The notes below the pieces were generated by a model. That model saw only the letters and a program-made list of their open reading frames with translations, ran no database searches and was not told where the DNA came from. A DNA stretch of 64,000 nucleotides, from the NCBI RefSeq assembly GCF_043557345.1, contig NZ_JBIFFV010000011.1, positions 62,001 to 126,000 on the forward strand. The letters are read 5' to 3'. The position numbers and the translations under genes were made by a program. The stretch comes from Sulfitobacter sp043557345. Its GTDB lineage: Bacteria; Pseudomonadota; Alphaproteobacteria; Rhodobacterales; Rhodobacteraceae. Positions 53,917 to 62,801 of this stretch are shown one piece after another. Within the stretch, counting starts at the first letter, position 1. Each line of letters opens with the position of its first letter.

Positions 53917-55080
53917 CTCGTAAGTGCCGGTCTCTTTGAATTGTGCCTTGAGCGTGCGGGCGATGATCCCCTGCTGGATCTGGGTCGTGCCTTCGAAGAT
54001 GCGAAACAGACGGACATCGCGGTAGAAGCGCTCGACCGCGTATTCCGACATATACCCTGCCCCGCCGTGAATCTGTACGGCGCGGTCGGCAACCCGGCCT
54101 ACCATTTCCGAGGCGAACATCTTGGCGCTTGCGGCAATCAGGGTGGTGTTTTCCCCAGCATCACGGCGCCGTGCGGCATCCAGAATCATAGTCTTGGCCG
54201 CATAGGTATCGGCCTGGCTGTCGGCGATCATTGTCTGGATCATCTGAAAGTCGACGATCTTCCGGCCGAATTGCTCGCGCTCGCAGGCGTATCGCAGGCT
54301 TTCTTCGATCAGCCGTGCGGCGATCCCTGTGCACAGCGCCGCGATATGCAGTCGCCCTTTGTCTAGCACCTTCATTGAGGTGACAAAGCCGTTTCCTTCC
54401 GCGCCGCCTAGCAGGGTCGAAGTCGGTACGCGGCAATCATCGAAGACCACGTCACAGGTGAGCGCACCCGACTGGCCCATCTTCTTGTCTGGCGGTCCCA
54501 GGGTGATTCCGGGCGTATGTGCGTCCACCAGAAAGCAAGAGATGCTGCGCGATTTTCGTTCCGGTGCGGTGCGGGCCATCACCGTAAAAAGCTGGGCCTT
54601 GGGTGCGTTGGTGATATAGCGCTTGGTTCCGTTCAAGACATAGTGGTCCCCGTCACGGACTGCAGAGGTGCGGATCGACATGGCATCGGATCCGGAATCC
54701 GGTTCGGTCAGGCAGAAAGAGCCGACAATCTCGCCCGAGGCGAGTTTCGGCAGGTAATGCCGTTTTTGCTCTTCCGTTCCGGCAATCACGATGGATTGCG
54801 AGCCGATGCCGATATTGGTGCCCGCCGCTGACCGGAAGGCAGGCGCTGCACGGCCCAGTTCGAATACCAGGCGCACCTCATCCTCCATCGAGAACCCCAG
54901 CCCGCCATACTCTTCGGAAATGGAAAGACCATAAAGGCCCATTTCCTTCATCTCGTTCAATATATCGTCCGGGATTTTGTTGGTTTGGGCCACAAGCTCT
55001 TCGGCCGGAATCAGGCGCTCATTGACATATTTGCGCACCGTGTCGAGGATTTGATTAAGAACGTCGGGATCGGTCGGCAT
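53911..55080 (-). CDS. Acyl-CoA dehydrogenase
   Basis: 389 residues, full length. LYGLSISEEYGGLGFS, FCLTEPDSGSDAMSIRT (FAD binding), YVLNGTKRYITNAPKAQ, DCRVPTSTLLGG, and the C-terminal FRIFEGTTQIQQGIIART with the catalytic Glu. It oxidises an acyl-CoA at the alpha-beta bond and passes electrons to ETF. It stands alone leftward from operator copy 3. Confidence 0.93.
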   Translation of the reverse strand: MPTDPDVLNQILDTVRKYVNERLIPAEELVAQTNKIPDDILNEMKEMGLYGLSISEEYGGLGFSMEDEVRLVFELGRAAPAFRSAAGTNIGIGSQSIVIAGTEEQKRHYLPKLASGEIVGSFCLTEPDSGSDAMSIRTSAVRDGDHYVLNGTKRYITNAPKAQLFTVMARTAPERKSRSISCFLVDAHTPGITLGPPDKKMGQSGALTCDVVFDDCRVPTSTLLGGAEGNGFVTSMKVLDKGRLHIAALCTGIAARLIEESLRYACEREQFGRKIVDFQMIQTMIADSQADTYAAKTMILDAARRRDAGENTTLIAASAKMFASEMVGRVADRAVQIHGGAGYMSEYAVERFYRDVRLFRIFEGTTQIQQGIIARTLKAQFKETGTYEL

Positions 55081-55205
55081 GAACTTGTCCTTAGCTGTAA
55101 CAGGGCCGGTAGCGGAAGATATGGCATCGCCCTTCCAGCAGCCGGGAGCAATTTCTCCCAGAATTACATCTCGTCCAGGTTATGCGACAAATCTTTTGAT
55201 TTTCT

Positions 55206-55247
55206 GTTCCGCATAGCGAGACATGCGTTGCAATCGGTATGCGGAAC
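55206..55247. promoter_or_regulatory. Operator copy 3 of the catabolic regulon
   Basis: GTTCCGCATAGCG (55206-55218) and CGGTATGCGGAAC (55235-55247) form a 13-bp dyad with one mismatch and a 16-base spacer. It lies between the divergent acyl-CoA dehydrogenase and thiolase genes. The spacer is longer than in copy 2 but similar to copy 1 (21), so two regulator dimers or half-site pairs may be used. Confidence 0.75.
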
Positions 55248-55341
55248 TGAAATTCATTCCGGTTGCCCTGCCTCGCCGCAGAAATATCCTGCGGCCGGTA
55301 TCGTATTCCGCCCCTCGGCGCCAACAAAGGACACCTCTGTG

Positions 55342-56547
55342 ATGGACGCCTTTCTCGTCGACTATATCCGCACCCCGATCGGCCGCTACGGTGGCGCGCT
55401 CTCATCCATTCGCCCCGACGATCTGGGCGCGAATGTGCTGCGCCAGTTGCTGGCGCGCCATGGGGGATTGCCGGGCGACAGGGTCGACGAGGTGATTATG
55501 GGCTGTTCCAATCAGGCCGGCGAAGACAACCGCAATGTCGCTCGCATGGCCACGCTTTTGGCCGGGTTGCCGGAAACATTGCCCGCTCTTACGGTGAACC
55601 GGCTTTGTGCCTCGGGGCTGGCGGCGGTGAATATCGCCGCAAACAAGATCAAGACCGGCGAGGCCGAACTGATGATCGCAGGCGGCGTCGAAAGCATGTC
55701 GCGCGCGCCCTTCATCATGCCCAAGGCCGAACAGGCGTTCAGCCGCGCCTCCTCGGTCGAGGACACCACGATTGGCTGGCGTATGGTCAACCCCCGGATG
55801 AAGGCGGAGTTCGGCATCGAGTCCATGCCCGAGACGGCCGAAAACGTGGCCGAAGACTTTGCCATCAGCCGCGAAGATCAGGATGCATTCGCGGCACGAT
55901 CGCAGGCGCGTGCCGCAAACGCGCAGGCCAGCGGTCGCTTTGCCAAAGAAATCATCCCGGTCACCATTCCCCAGCGGCGCGGAGACGACGTCGTCTTTGA
56001 CCGTGACGAGCACCCTAGGGAAACCACCGTCGAGATCCTGTCGAAGTTGAAAACCCCGTTTCGTCTAGGCGGGTCGGTTACCGCGGGCAACTCCTCAGGG
56101 GTGAATGACGGGGCGGCGGCAACGTTGATCGCCTCGGCTGCGGCCTGCAAGGCCTATGGGCTTACACCGCGCGCGCGCATTCTGGGCGGGGCCTCTGCCG
56201 GTGTTGCGCCGCGCGTTATGGGGATCGGCCCGGTGCCTGCGGTGCAAAAGCTTGTGGACCGTTTAGGCCTGTCCGTCAAAGCCTTTGACGTGATTGAGTT
56301 GAACGAGGCCTTTGCCAGCCAGTCCCTTGCGGTTTTGCGGGGGCTCGGCCTGCCGGATGATGCCGATCATGTTAACCCCAATGGCGGCGCCATCGCCCTG
56401 GGTCATCCGCTTGGCATGTCCGGCACGCGGCTGGTCGGCACCGCGCTAATCGAGCTGGAAATGCGTCAGGCGCAACGGGCCCTTGCGACGATGTGTGTGG
56501 GTGTCGGCCAGGGTGAAGCACTGGCCATCGAACGGGTTTCCGCATGA
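55342..56547 (+). CDS. Acetyl-CoA acyltransferase (thiolase, PcaF/PaaJ-like)
   Basis: 401 residues from ATG 55342 (MDAFLVDYIRTPIGRYGGAL). The acyl Cys is in NRLCASGLAAVN (near 88); AGGVESMSRAPFIM, NEAFASQSLAV, NPNGGAIALGHPLGMSGTR (catalytic His) and TMCVGVGQGEAL (second Cys) follow. The N-terminus and the motif spacing are like 3-oxoadipyl-CoA thiolases. It cleaves a 3-oxoacyl-CoA to acetyl- or succinyl-CoA and a shorter acyl-CoA. It overlaps the next gene by four bases. Confidence 0.92.
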   Translation: MDAFLVDYIRTPIGRYGGALSSIRPDDLGANVLRQLLARHGGLPGDRVDEVIMGCSNQAGEDNRNVARMATLLAGLPETLPALTVNRLCASGLAAVNIAANKIKTGEAELMIAGGVESMSRAPFIMPKAEQAFSRASSVEDTTIGWRMVNPRMKAEFGIESMPETAENVAEDFAISREDQDAFAARSQARAANAQASGRFAKEIIPVTIPQRRGDDVVFDRDEHPRETTVEILSKLKTPFRLGGSVTAGNSSGVNDGAAATLIASAAACKAYGLTPRARILGGASAGVAPRVMGIGPVPAVQKLVDRLGLSVKAFDVIELNEAFASQSLAVLRGLGLPDDADHVNPNGGAIALGHPLGMSGTRLVGTALIELEMRQAQRALATMCVGVGQGEALAIERVSA

Positions 56548-58496
56548 CGCGGCCGAAGGTTCGCTTTGATGTGAGGGACGGCGCGGGCGTTATCACATTC
56601 GACGCGCCGCCCCTGAACCTGATCGACCGACAGCTGCGCGCCGAATTGCTGGATTGTATCATGGTCGCGGCAGACCACGCCGTTGACCGCCTGATCCTGC
56701 GCAGCGCCTGCCGTGTCTTCGTTGCCGGAGCCGATGCAGGCGAATTTAGCAAGCCGCCCGAAGCGCCGCATCTCAACGATGTTCTGTGGCGGCTGGCAGA
56801 GCTTTCCATCCCAACCATCGCGGTGCTTGAAGGGGGCGCATTGGGCGGCGGATGCGAGATCGCCCTCGCTTGCCGGGCCCGTATCGCAGGCCCCAAGGCC
56901 CAGCTTGGCCTACCGGAGGTGAAACTGGGCCTTGTGCCCGGCGCAGGGGGTACGCAGCGCCTGCCCCGTCTTGTGGGCATGCCGCTTGCGCTGGACGTGA
57001 TTGTATCAGGCAGGACTCTAACCGCCAGACAGGCGCTGGAGGCGGGCGCCATCACCGCGATCTCGGACTCGCCGCTGGATGAAGCGCTGCACATGTCCTT
57101 GACCGGATTGCAGGCCCTGGCATGCCCGAACGATCTTGCCGCGCCGGCCCATGCCTACAGGGATTTGGAACAGGCGCGCGCGGCTTCAAAACGCCGCACA
57201 CCAGGTCAGATCGCTCCATCGCTAGCAATCCAATTGATCGAAGCATCGGCACGATTGCCATTGACCGCGGCCCTATCGCAGGAGCGGGCGGCCTTTTTGT
57301 CGCTTCGGCAATCGCCGCAAGCATCTGCCCTGCGCCATGTGTTCTTTGCCGAGCGCGCGGCGCAGGCGCAGGCGCGCAACTACCCCGACGGTGGACGCGC
57401 TTTCAAAACCGCTTGTGTCGTCGGCGGCGGCAATATGGGCGCGTCCATCGCCTATGCCCTGGCCACCGCTGGCCTGGCGGTGCAAATCGTCGAACGAGAT
57501 GAGGCCAGCCGCGCGCAGGCACAGGCAAATTGCGAGGCACTGATTTCAGCCGCACGATCACGCGGCCTTCTGACCGAAGACAAAGCCAAAGCGATTTCCG
57601 CACGCCTGGGCTGCATCACAAGCTACGATCAGCTGGCTCAGGCGGATCTGGCCATCGAAGCCGTGTTTGAAAACATGCAGATCAAGAAGGACATCCTGTC
57701 CAAACTGGAAGCGGTGCTGCCCGAAACATGCATCCTTGCGACCAATACATCCTATCTGGATGTCAATGAAATGGCCGCCGGACTGCGCCATCCGGGCCGT
57801 TTCCTGGGGCTGCATTTCTTTAGTCCGGCCCATATCATGAAACTGCTGGAGGTGATCCGCGCCGACGCAACCTCGGAGGCGACATTGGGGGCGGCCTTCC
57901 GTCTGGCCAAAGCGATGCACAAGATCCCTGTCCTGTCCGGTGTGTGTGAGGGATTCATCGGCAATCGCATCCTGAAACGCTATCGTGAGGCGGCTGAAAT
58001 GGCTCTTTTGCAAGGCTCAACGCCGACTCAGATCGACCAAGCGATGCGTGGCTTCGGTATGGCGATGGGACCATTCGAAGCGCAAGATATGTCAGGGCTT
58101 GATATCGCACATGCCAATCGCCATCGCGATGGTCAGGATCAGGTACTCCGCACCGTCGCCGATCTCCTTGTGGAAGATCACAACCGCCTTGGGCGGAAAA
58201 CCGGGGCGGGTTGGTACGATTACACCGGCGGCCAAGCATCCAACAGCTCACTTGTGACACAACTTGCCACCGAGGTTGCGCAGAAAGCGGGAATCGTTCG
58301 TCGTAACCTGGCTAACCCCGAGCTTGCGGAGGTGCTTGTCGAGGCGATGGCCAGCGAGGCAAAGAAAATTCTGAATGAAGGCATCACCCAAAAGCCTGAA
58401 GACATTGATCTGGTGATGATCCACGGGTATGGCTTTCCGCGCTGGCGCGGCGGGTTGATGTTCCACCATACAGGAAAAACCGCTGGTGCCAAATAG
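56544..58496 (+). CDS. Fused enoyl-CoA hydratase / 3-hydroxyacyl-CoA dehydrogenase
   Basis: 650 residues, FadB/FadJ type but short. The crotonase domain (1-190) has CRVFVAGADAGEF, GALGGGCEIALACRARIAG and LPEVKLGLVPGAGGTQRL. The NAD domain starts near 287 with VVGGGNMGASIAYALATAG, with FLGLHFFSPAHIMKLLEVI for the catalytic His; the C-terminal dehydrogenase domains have GVCEGFIGNRILKRYREAAEM and GAGWYDY. It carries out two consecutive beta-oxidation steps before the thiolase encoded just upstream. Confidence 0.92.
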   Translation: MTRPKVRFDVRDGAGVITFDAPPLNLIDRQLRAELLDCIMVAADHAVDRLILRSACRVFVAGADAGEFSKPPEAPHLNDVLWRLAELSIPTIAVLEGGALGGGCEIALACRARIAGPKAQLGLPEVKLGLVPGAGGTQRLPRLVGMPLALDVIVSGRTLTARQALEAGAITAISDSPLDEALHMSLTGLQALACPNDLAAPAHAYRDLEQARAASKRRTPGQIAPSLAIQLIEASARLPLTAALSQERAAFLSLRQSPQASALRHVFFAERAAQAQARNYPDGGRAFKTACVVGGGNMGASIAYALATAGLAVQIVERDEASRAQAQANCEALISAARSRGLLTEDKAKAISARLGCITSYDQLAQADLAIEAVFENMQIKKDILSKLEAVLPETCILATNTSYLDVNEMAAGLRHPGRFLGLHFFSPAHIMKLLEVIRADATSEATLGAAFRLAKAMHKIPVLSGVCEGFIGNRILKRYREAAEMALLQGSTPTQIDQAMRGFGMAMGPFEAQDMSGLDIAHANRHRDGQDQVLRTVADLLVEDHNRLGRKTGAGWYDYTGGQASNSSLVTQLATEVAQKAGIVRRNLANPELAEVLVEAMASEAKKILNEGITQKPEDIDLVMIHGYGFPRWRGGLMFHHTGKTAGAK

Positions 58497-58591
58497 CGAG
58501 CCCAAGAAGTGCTTTCCAAGGTAATCGGCTCGAACGGCGCAAACTTCCAGTGCGAAACTTCTCCACGATAGTGTGGGATGGATCACACTAG

Positions 58592-58738
58592 ATCCTTGCT
58601 GCGCTGACGGAAGAGGATAGCCGGGATATGGGTCTGATCTCTCATGAGGGGCTGGTGCAGGAGGCTATTCCTCAGGGGTTCTACATGCGTTCGACCCCTA
58701 GCGGCAGCCAGATTGTCGAACAAAAGGGACTGATATGA
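58592..58738 (+). pseudogene. Possible gene remnant of unknown family
   Basis: An open stretch without a start gives ILAALTEEDSRDMGLIS, then HEGLVQEAIPQGFYMRSTPS, ending VEQKGLI and TGA. The composition is protein-like and could be the C-terminus of an enzyme whose 5' part was lost. I cannot assign a family. The following 255 bases (58739-58993) hold no gene; GCGCAGCACGAAT occurs twice there in direct orientation. Confidence 0.3.
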
Positions 58739-58993
58739 CTGACCGTTGGTATTATCTGCGGACAAGCGTATCCAGCTCCCGCGCGACTCTGGCCCCTGAG
58801 ATGCTCGTGTCGGCCATCAGGCACAGGTTCTCGCGACGAAATCACAGTTTGTCCCGACCCTGTGAATTGCCTGGAAAAATTCGCTGCGCAGCACGAATGG
58901 CCGAAGTCGACGCCGCGCCGCGTCATCGAGTTTTTGCCTACGCAGAAAAATCCGCGCTGCGTGCGTGCGCAGCACGAATTTAACAGATCGGCT

Positions 58994-59082
58994 GTGGGCT
59001 CGAAGCCGACCTTCGCCGCGCGCTGCACGAACGACCGCTGTCAGCTTAGCGTAGGATTTCACACTCTCCCGCAAACGACCCG
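58994..59082 (-). repeat. Tn3-family end, right copy of the 89-bp inverted repeat
   Basis: Exact inverted copy of 28086-28174. Its 37-bp Tn3-type terminal repeat (59045-59081) faces left, and beyond its outer edge a glutathione peroxidase-like gene is cut. Both copies carry the same subterminal sequence, so they are two copies of one end of a transposon, not its left and right ends. There is no 5-bp duplication: TGCTC lies outside on the left and GTTCA on the right. Confidence 0.8.
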
Positions 59083-59196
59083 TTCAACAAGGTTCTGCTG
59101 GACGGCGAGGGTCAGTTGGTCACGACGTGGGGTTCGCCAACTGAGCCGATGTCGGCCGAAATCGTGGAGACGATCACCCTAATGCTGACGCGATAA
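59083..59196 (+). pseudogene. Glutathione peroxidase C-terminal fragment
   Basis: The frame FNKVLLDGEGQLVTTWGS, then TEPMSAEIVETITLML, ending TR and TAA, matches the last 35-40 residues of glutathione peroxidases (WNFxKFLVDRxGxV...F...P). All upstream parts, with the redox Cys, are missing, removed exactly at the outer edge of the Tn3-type end. Confidence 0.6.
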
Positions 59197-59254
59197 GCCG
59201 CAGGATTTGACCGTCCCGTGGCCTCGTGGCCAGGAAAGAATTACAGCCAACCGG

Positions 59255-60166
59255 TCACGGCGTTCTGGGCCGCGTCCACAGCTTGGCGGGCCGTGGTGGT
59301 GGCGGGCGCCAGCGCGACGCTGCTGCATCCGCTGCAGCCGCCGCAATCAGCGCCGCCTTTTCCACCCCCGAGGTGCTGACCCGCAGGCCGTCGAAGCCCG
59401 GTCCGGCGCGAAGGATCTTGCGCCCGATGGCGCGATAGACGCGCAGCGCCGCCGCGATGGACCAGGCCGCCTGCAGCGGCAGCCCCGCCAGCCCTCCGCG
59501 GGCCGAGGCGTAATAGGGCTCGGCCTCGGACACTAGCCGGGCGATCACGCCGTTGAGCGCAGGCGTGCCGGGCGCATCCACCCGCGCCCCGGCTGCGTCC
59601 AGCCAGTCCTGAGGCAGATAGACCCGCCCGATGGCGGCGTCGTCCTGCACGTCGCGGGCGATGTTGGTCATCTGGAACGCCAGCCCCAGGTCGCAGGCGC
59701 GGTCCAGCACGTCCTCGTCCCGCACACCCATTACACGGGCCATCATGACGCCGACGACGCCGGCGACGTGATAGGCATAGTCCAGCGTGTCGGTCAGTGT
59801 CGCATAGCGCCGACCCTCGGCGTCCATCGTGAAGCCGTCGATCAGCGCCAGTGGCCAGGCGTCCGGAAAATCGTGCCGCCGCGCCACCGTCCCCAGGGCG
59901 GCAAAGGGCGGCGCCATCGGCCCGTCGCCATGTAGCGCCCCCAGCGTCTCGGCCCGCAGCGCGGCGACCGCCGCGGCGGCGTCGTGCCCCTCGGCCGGGG
60001 CGGCACCCGACACCTGCCCGTCCACCACGTCGTCGGCATGGCGGCACCACGCATACAGCATCACCGTGTCGTCCCGCACCGCCCGCGGCAGCAGCCGCGC
60101 GGCCGCGGCGAAGCTGGTCGAGCCCTTGGCGATGGCCTGCTCGGATGCGGTGACCAGCTCGCTCAT
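59255..60166 (-). CDS. crtB: Phytoene synthase CrtB
   Basis: 303 residues from ATG 60166 (MSELVTASEQAIAKGSTSFA). The first Asp motif is YAWCRHADDVVDG, the second is TNIARDVQDDAAIGRVYLPQDW, and EPYYASARGGLAGLPLQAAWSIAAALRVYRAIG is the squalene/phytoene synthase signature. The C-terminus LWTRPRTP is like Paracoccus CrtB. It condenses two geranylgeranyl diphosphates to phytoene. The gene overlaps crtI by four bases and is last in the operon. GC is far higher than in the catabolic genes. Confidence 0.95.
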   Translation of the reverse strand: MSELVTASEQAIAKGSTSFAAAARLLPRAVRDDTVMLYAWCRHADDVVDGQVSGAAPAEGHDAAAAVAALRAETLGALHGDGPMAPPFAALGTVARRHDFPDAWPLALIDGFTMDAEGRRYATLTDTLDYAYHVAGVVGVMMARVMGVRDEDVLDRACDLGLAFQMTNIARDVQDDAAIGRVYLPQDWLDAAGARVDAPGTPALNGVIARLVSEAEPYYASARGGLAGLPLQAAWSIAAALRVYRAIGRKILRAGPGFDGLRVSTSGVEKAALIAAAAADAAASRWRPPPPRPAKLWTRPRTP

Positions 60167-61656
60167 GCCGCGCCCGCGTCGGCCAGCATGACGCCGGCGG
60201 TCGCCTTGGCCGACCCGACCACGCCGGGGATGCCCGCGCCGGGATGGGTGCCGGCCCCGACGATATAGAGGTTGCGGATCGCCCGGTCGCGGTTGTGGGG
60301 GCGGAACCAGGCCGACTGGGCCAGGATCGGCTCGACCGAGAAGGCGCTGCCGTGGTGGGCGTTCAGCTGCCGGGCGAAATCGGCGGGCGTGAAGATGCGC
60401 TGCACCCGCAGGTGCCGGCGCAGGTCCGGGATCACCCGGCGTTCCAGCGCGGCGAGGATGCGGTCCGCATAGGCGGGGCCCTCGGTCGCCCAGTCGACCT
60501 CGGCCCGTCCCAGATGCGGGACCGGGGCCAGTGCGTAATGCGTGGACATGCCCGGGGGGGCCAGCGTCGGGTCGGTCACGCTGGGGCTGTGCAGGTACAG
60601 CGAGAAGTCCTCGGGCAGGGCCTGGCCGCGGAAGATCTCGGTCACCAGCTCGCGATAGCGGGGGCCGAACAGGACGGTGTGATGCGCCAGCCCCTCGGGC
60701 AGGCGGTCGAGGCCGAAATGGACGACGAACAGCGACATCGACCAGCGCTGACGTTCCAGGATCGCGGCCTTGACCTTGCCGCGCCGGGTGCCGGACAGCA
60801 GGTCGCGATAGGTGTGCATTACGTCGGCGTTGCTGGCGACCATGTCCGCCGCGATCCGCTCGCCCGAGCCGAGCCGCACGCCGGTGGCGCGGGCGCCCTC
60901 GGTCTCGATCTGCGCGACGGGCGCGTTCAGGCGCAGCGTGCCGCCCAGGCGCTGGAACAGCGCCAGCATCCCCGCGACCAGCCGGTTGGTGCCGCCCTGC
61001 GCGAACCACACTCCGCCGCGGCGTTCCAGCGCGTGGATCAGCGCATAGATAGCCGAGGTTGAGAACGGGTTTCCTCCGACCAGCAGCGTATGGAATGAAA
61101 ACGCCTGCCGCAAATGGGGGTCTCGGATGAACCGCGCGACGACGCTGTGGACCGACCGATAGGCTTCCAGCTTCACCAGCGCGGGGGCCGCCGACAGCAT
61201 CTGGCGGAAGTTCAGGAACGGCACGGTGCCGAGGCGCAGATAGCCTTCCTGATAGACCGCCTCGGCATAGTCGTGAAAGCGCCGATAGCCATCCACGTCG
61301 GCGGGGTTCAGCTTTGCGATCTCGGCTTCCAGATCCGCGCTGTCGCCGACATAGTCGAAGCGCGCCCCATCCTCCCACAGCAGGCGATAGAAGGGCGAAA
61401 CCGGCAGCAGCGTCACGTCGCGCGCCATGTCCTGCCCCGACAGCGCCCACAGCTCGCGCAAGCTGTCCGGGTCGGTGATGACGGTCGGGCCGGCGTCAAA
61501 GACGTGGCCCTGGTCGTGCCAGACGTAGGCCCGGCCGCCGGGGCCGTCGCGGGCCTCGAGGATCGTCGTGGCGATGCCGGCGGACTGCAGGCGGATGGCG
61601 AGCGCCAGCCCGCCGAAGCCCGATCCGATGACAAGGGCGGTGCGGGGCTGGCTCAT
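60163..61656 (-). CDS. crtI: Phytoene desaturase CrtI
   Basis: 497 residues from ATG 61656 (MSQPRTALVIGSGFGGLALA). The N-terminal FAD dinucleotide fold carries GSGFGGLALAIRLQSAG and EARDGPGGRAYVW, with VFDAGPTVITDP next. GTNRLVAGMLALFQRLGG and the C-terminal GAGTHPGAGIPGVVGSAKATA are typical of CrtI. It converts phytoene to lycopene at the membrane. Overlaps of four bases on both sides show tight operon structure. Confidence 0.96.
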   Translation of the reverse strand: MSQPRTALVIGSGFGGLALAIRLQSAGIATTILEARDGPGGRAYVWHDQGHVFDAGPTVITDPDSLRELWALSGQDMARDVTLLPVSPFYRLLWEDGARFDYVGDSADLEAEIAKLNPADVDGYRRFHDYAEAVYQEGYLRLGTVPFLNFRQMLSAAPALVKLEAYRSVHSVVARFIRDPHLRQAFSFHTLLVGGNPFSTSAIYALIHALERRGGVWFAQGGTNRLVAGMLALFQRLGGTLRLNAPVAQIETEGARATGVRLGSGERIAADMVASNADVMHTYRDLLSGTRRGKVKAAILERQRWSMSLFVVHFGLDRLPEGLAHHTVLFGPRYRELVTEIFRGQALPEDFSLYLHSPSVTDPTLAPPGMSTHYALAPVPHLGRAEVDWATEGPAYADRILAALERRVIPDLRRHLRVQRIFTPADFARQLNAHHGSAFSVEPILAQSAWFRPHNRDRAIRNLYIVGAGTHPGAGIPGVVGSAKATAGVMLADAGAA

Positions 61657-62801
61657 CGGGCGTCCTTCAGCAGGGGGGATTCGGGCAGGCAAGGCAGGGC
61701 GTCGCGGATCGGGATGGGCGGCTTGCCGGTCACGATCCGCAGCTTGTCGAGCGTGGTCAGGCGGCCGGCGTAGAAGCGTTCGATCAGCGGCTCGGGCAGG
61801 CGATAGAAGCGCGACAGGACGCGGCGGCGCTGGTCGGGTGCGCAGCCGCGGAACAGCATCCGGTTCAGCAGGCGCAGGAAGCGGTCGCCGTGCGCCTTGC
61901 GCAGGGCGAAGTCCCGCGCCGCGGCGCGGATTGCGGCGGTGGTCGGGTCTGCCGCCGCGATGACGTCCGCGACCTGCACGGCGACGGGCAGGGAATAGCC
62001 GGTGACGGGGTGGAACAGCCCGGCGCGCAGCCCGATCGGCACCGCCCCGTCCTGCGCGGCCCAGAAGCCTGCGGCGTCATGCGCCAGCGCGATCGGCAGC
62101 ACTCCCCGCTCGCGCCGGACCTCGCGGCCCTGCCAGCCCTGCGCAGCAGCGTAGTCAGTGATGGCGGCGACCAGGTCCGGCTCGGCCAGACCGGCGCCGT
62201 CGCTGTAGCGGGTGTCCTCAATCAGCAGCCGGGTGGGCGAGAACGGCAGCAGATAGACGAAGCGGTAGCCGTCCAGTTGCGGCACCGTGGCGTCCATGAT
62301 GCGCGGGCAGATGACGCCGTGGGGGGCGTCCATCTCGTATTCCACGCCGACGAACTTCTGATAGCCGGCGACCAGATGCGGGCCCTCGCGCAGCCCGCGG
62401 GCGTCGAGGACGGCGTCCGCCGTCATCCGCGTGCCGCCCGACAGCGTGACGGCGTTTGCCTCGACAGCGGCGGCGGTGCGGCCCCACAGTACCGTGGCCC
62501 CCGACGCCGCGACCAGTTGTGCCAACCCATGTCCGTCCAGCGAGGCATAGCCGGCCTCCAGCACCCGCCCGTGGTCCGGGAAGCGAACCTCCTGCAAGGA
62601 CCAGCTGGCCCGCAGGCCGGGGGTCAGGAGGTCGCGCCAGACGGGGGTCAGGTCGGGGTGGTGGAACGACCAGGTGTGCCGGTCGGACGGGCCGGGCGCC
62701 GCGTCCAGCAGCGTCACCGGCAGGCCCGGCCGCGCCGCCCGCAGCGCGAGGGCGGCCAGCGAGCCGGCCAGCCCGGCGCCGACGATCAGGACGCCGCTCA
62801 T
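61653..62801 (-). CDS. crtY: Lycopene beta-cyclase CrtY
   Basis: 382 residues from ATG 62801 (MSGVLIVGAGLAGSLAALAL). It has the dinucleotide-binding fold, SDRHTWSFHHPDLTP, VDAPHGV-like and FVYLLPFSPTRLLIEDTRY, HPVTGYSLPVAVQVAD and RLLNRMLFRGCAPDQRRRVL with FYRLPEPLIERFYAGRL. It makes beta-carotene from lycopene. An in-frame open stretch continues upstream to 63443 but covers crtX and is not coding. Confidence 0.95.
   Translation of the reverse strand: MSGVLIVGAGLAGSLAALALRAARPGLPVTLLDAAPGPSDRHTWSFHHPDLTPVWRDLLTPGLRASWSLQEVRFPDHGRVLEAGYASLDGHGLAQLVAASGATVLWGRTAAAVEANAVTLSGGTRMTADAVLDARGLREGPHLVAGYQKFVGVEYEMDAPHGVICPRIMDATVPQLDGYRFVYLLPFSPTRLLIEDTRYSDGAGLAEPDLVAAITDYAAAQGWQGREVRRERGVLPIALAHDAAGFWAAQDGAVPIGLRAGLFHPVTGYSLPVAVQVADVIAAADPTTAAIRAAARDFALRKAHGDRFLRLLNRMLFRGCAPDQRRRVLSRFYRLPEPLIERFYAGRLTTLDKLRIVTGKPPIPIRDALPCLPESPLLKDAR

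Noticed and set aside
58739..59074. Minus- and plus-strand open frames across the right 89-bp repeat
   Set aside because: They run through the Tn3-type terminal repeat and its subterminal sequence and have no conserved features.
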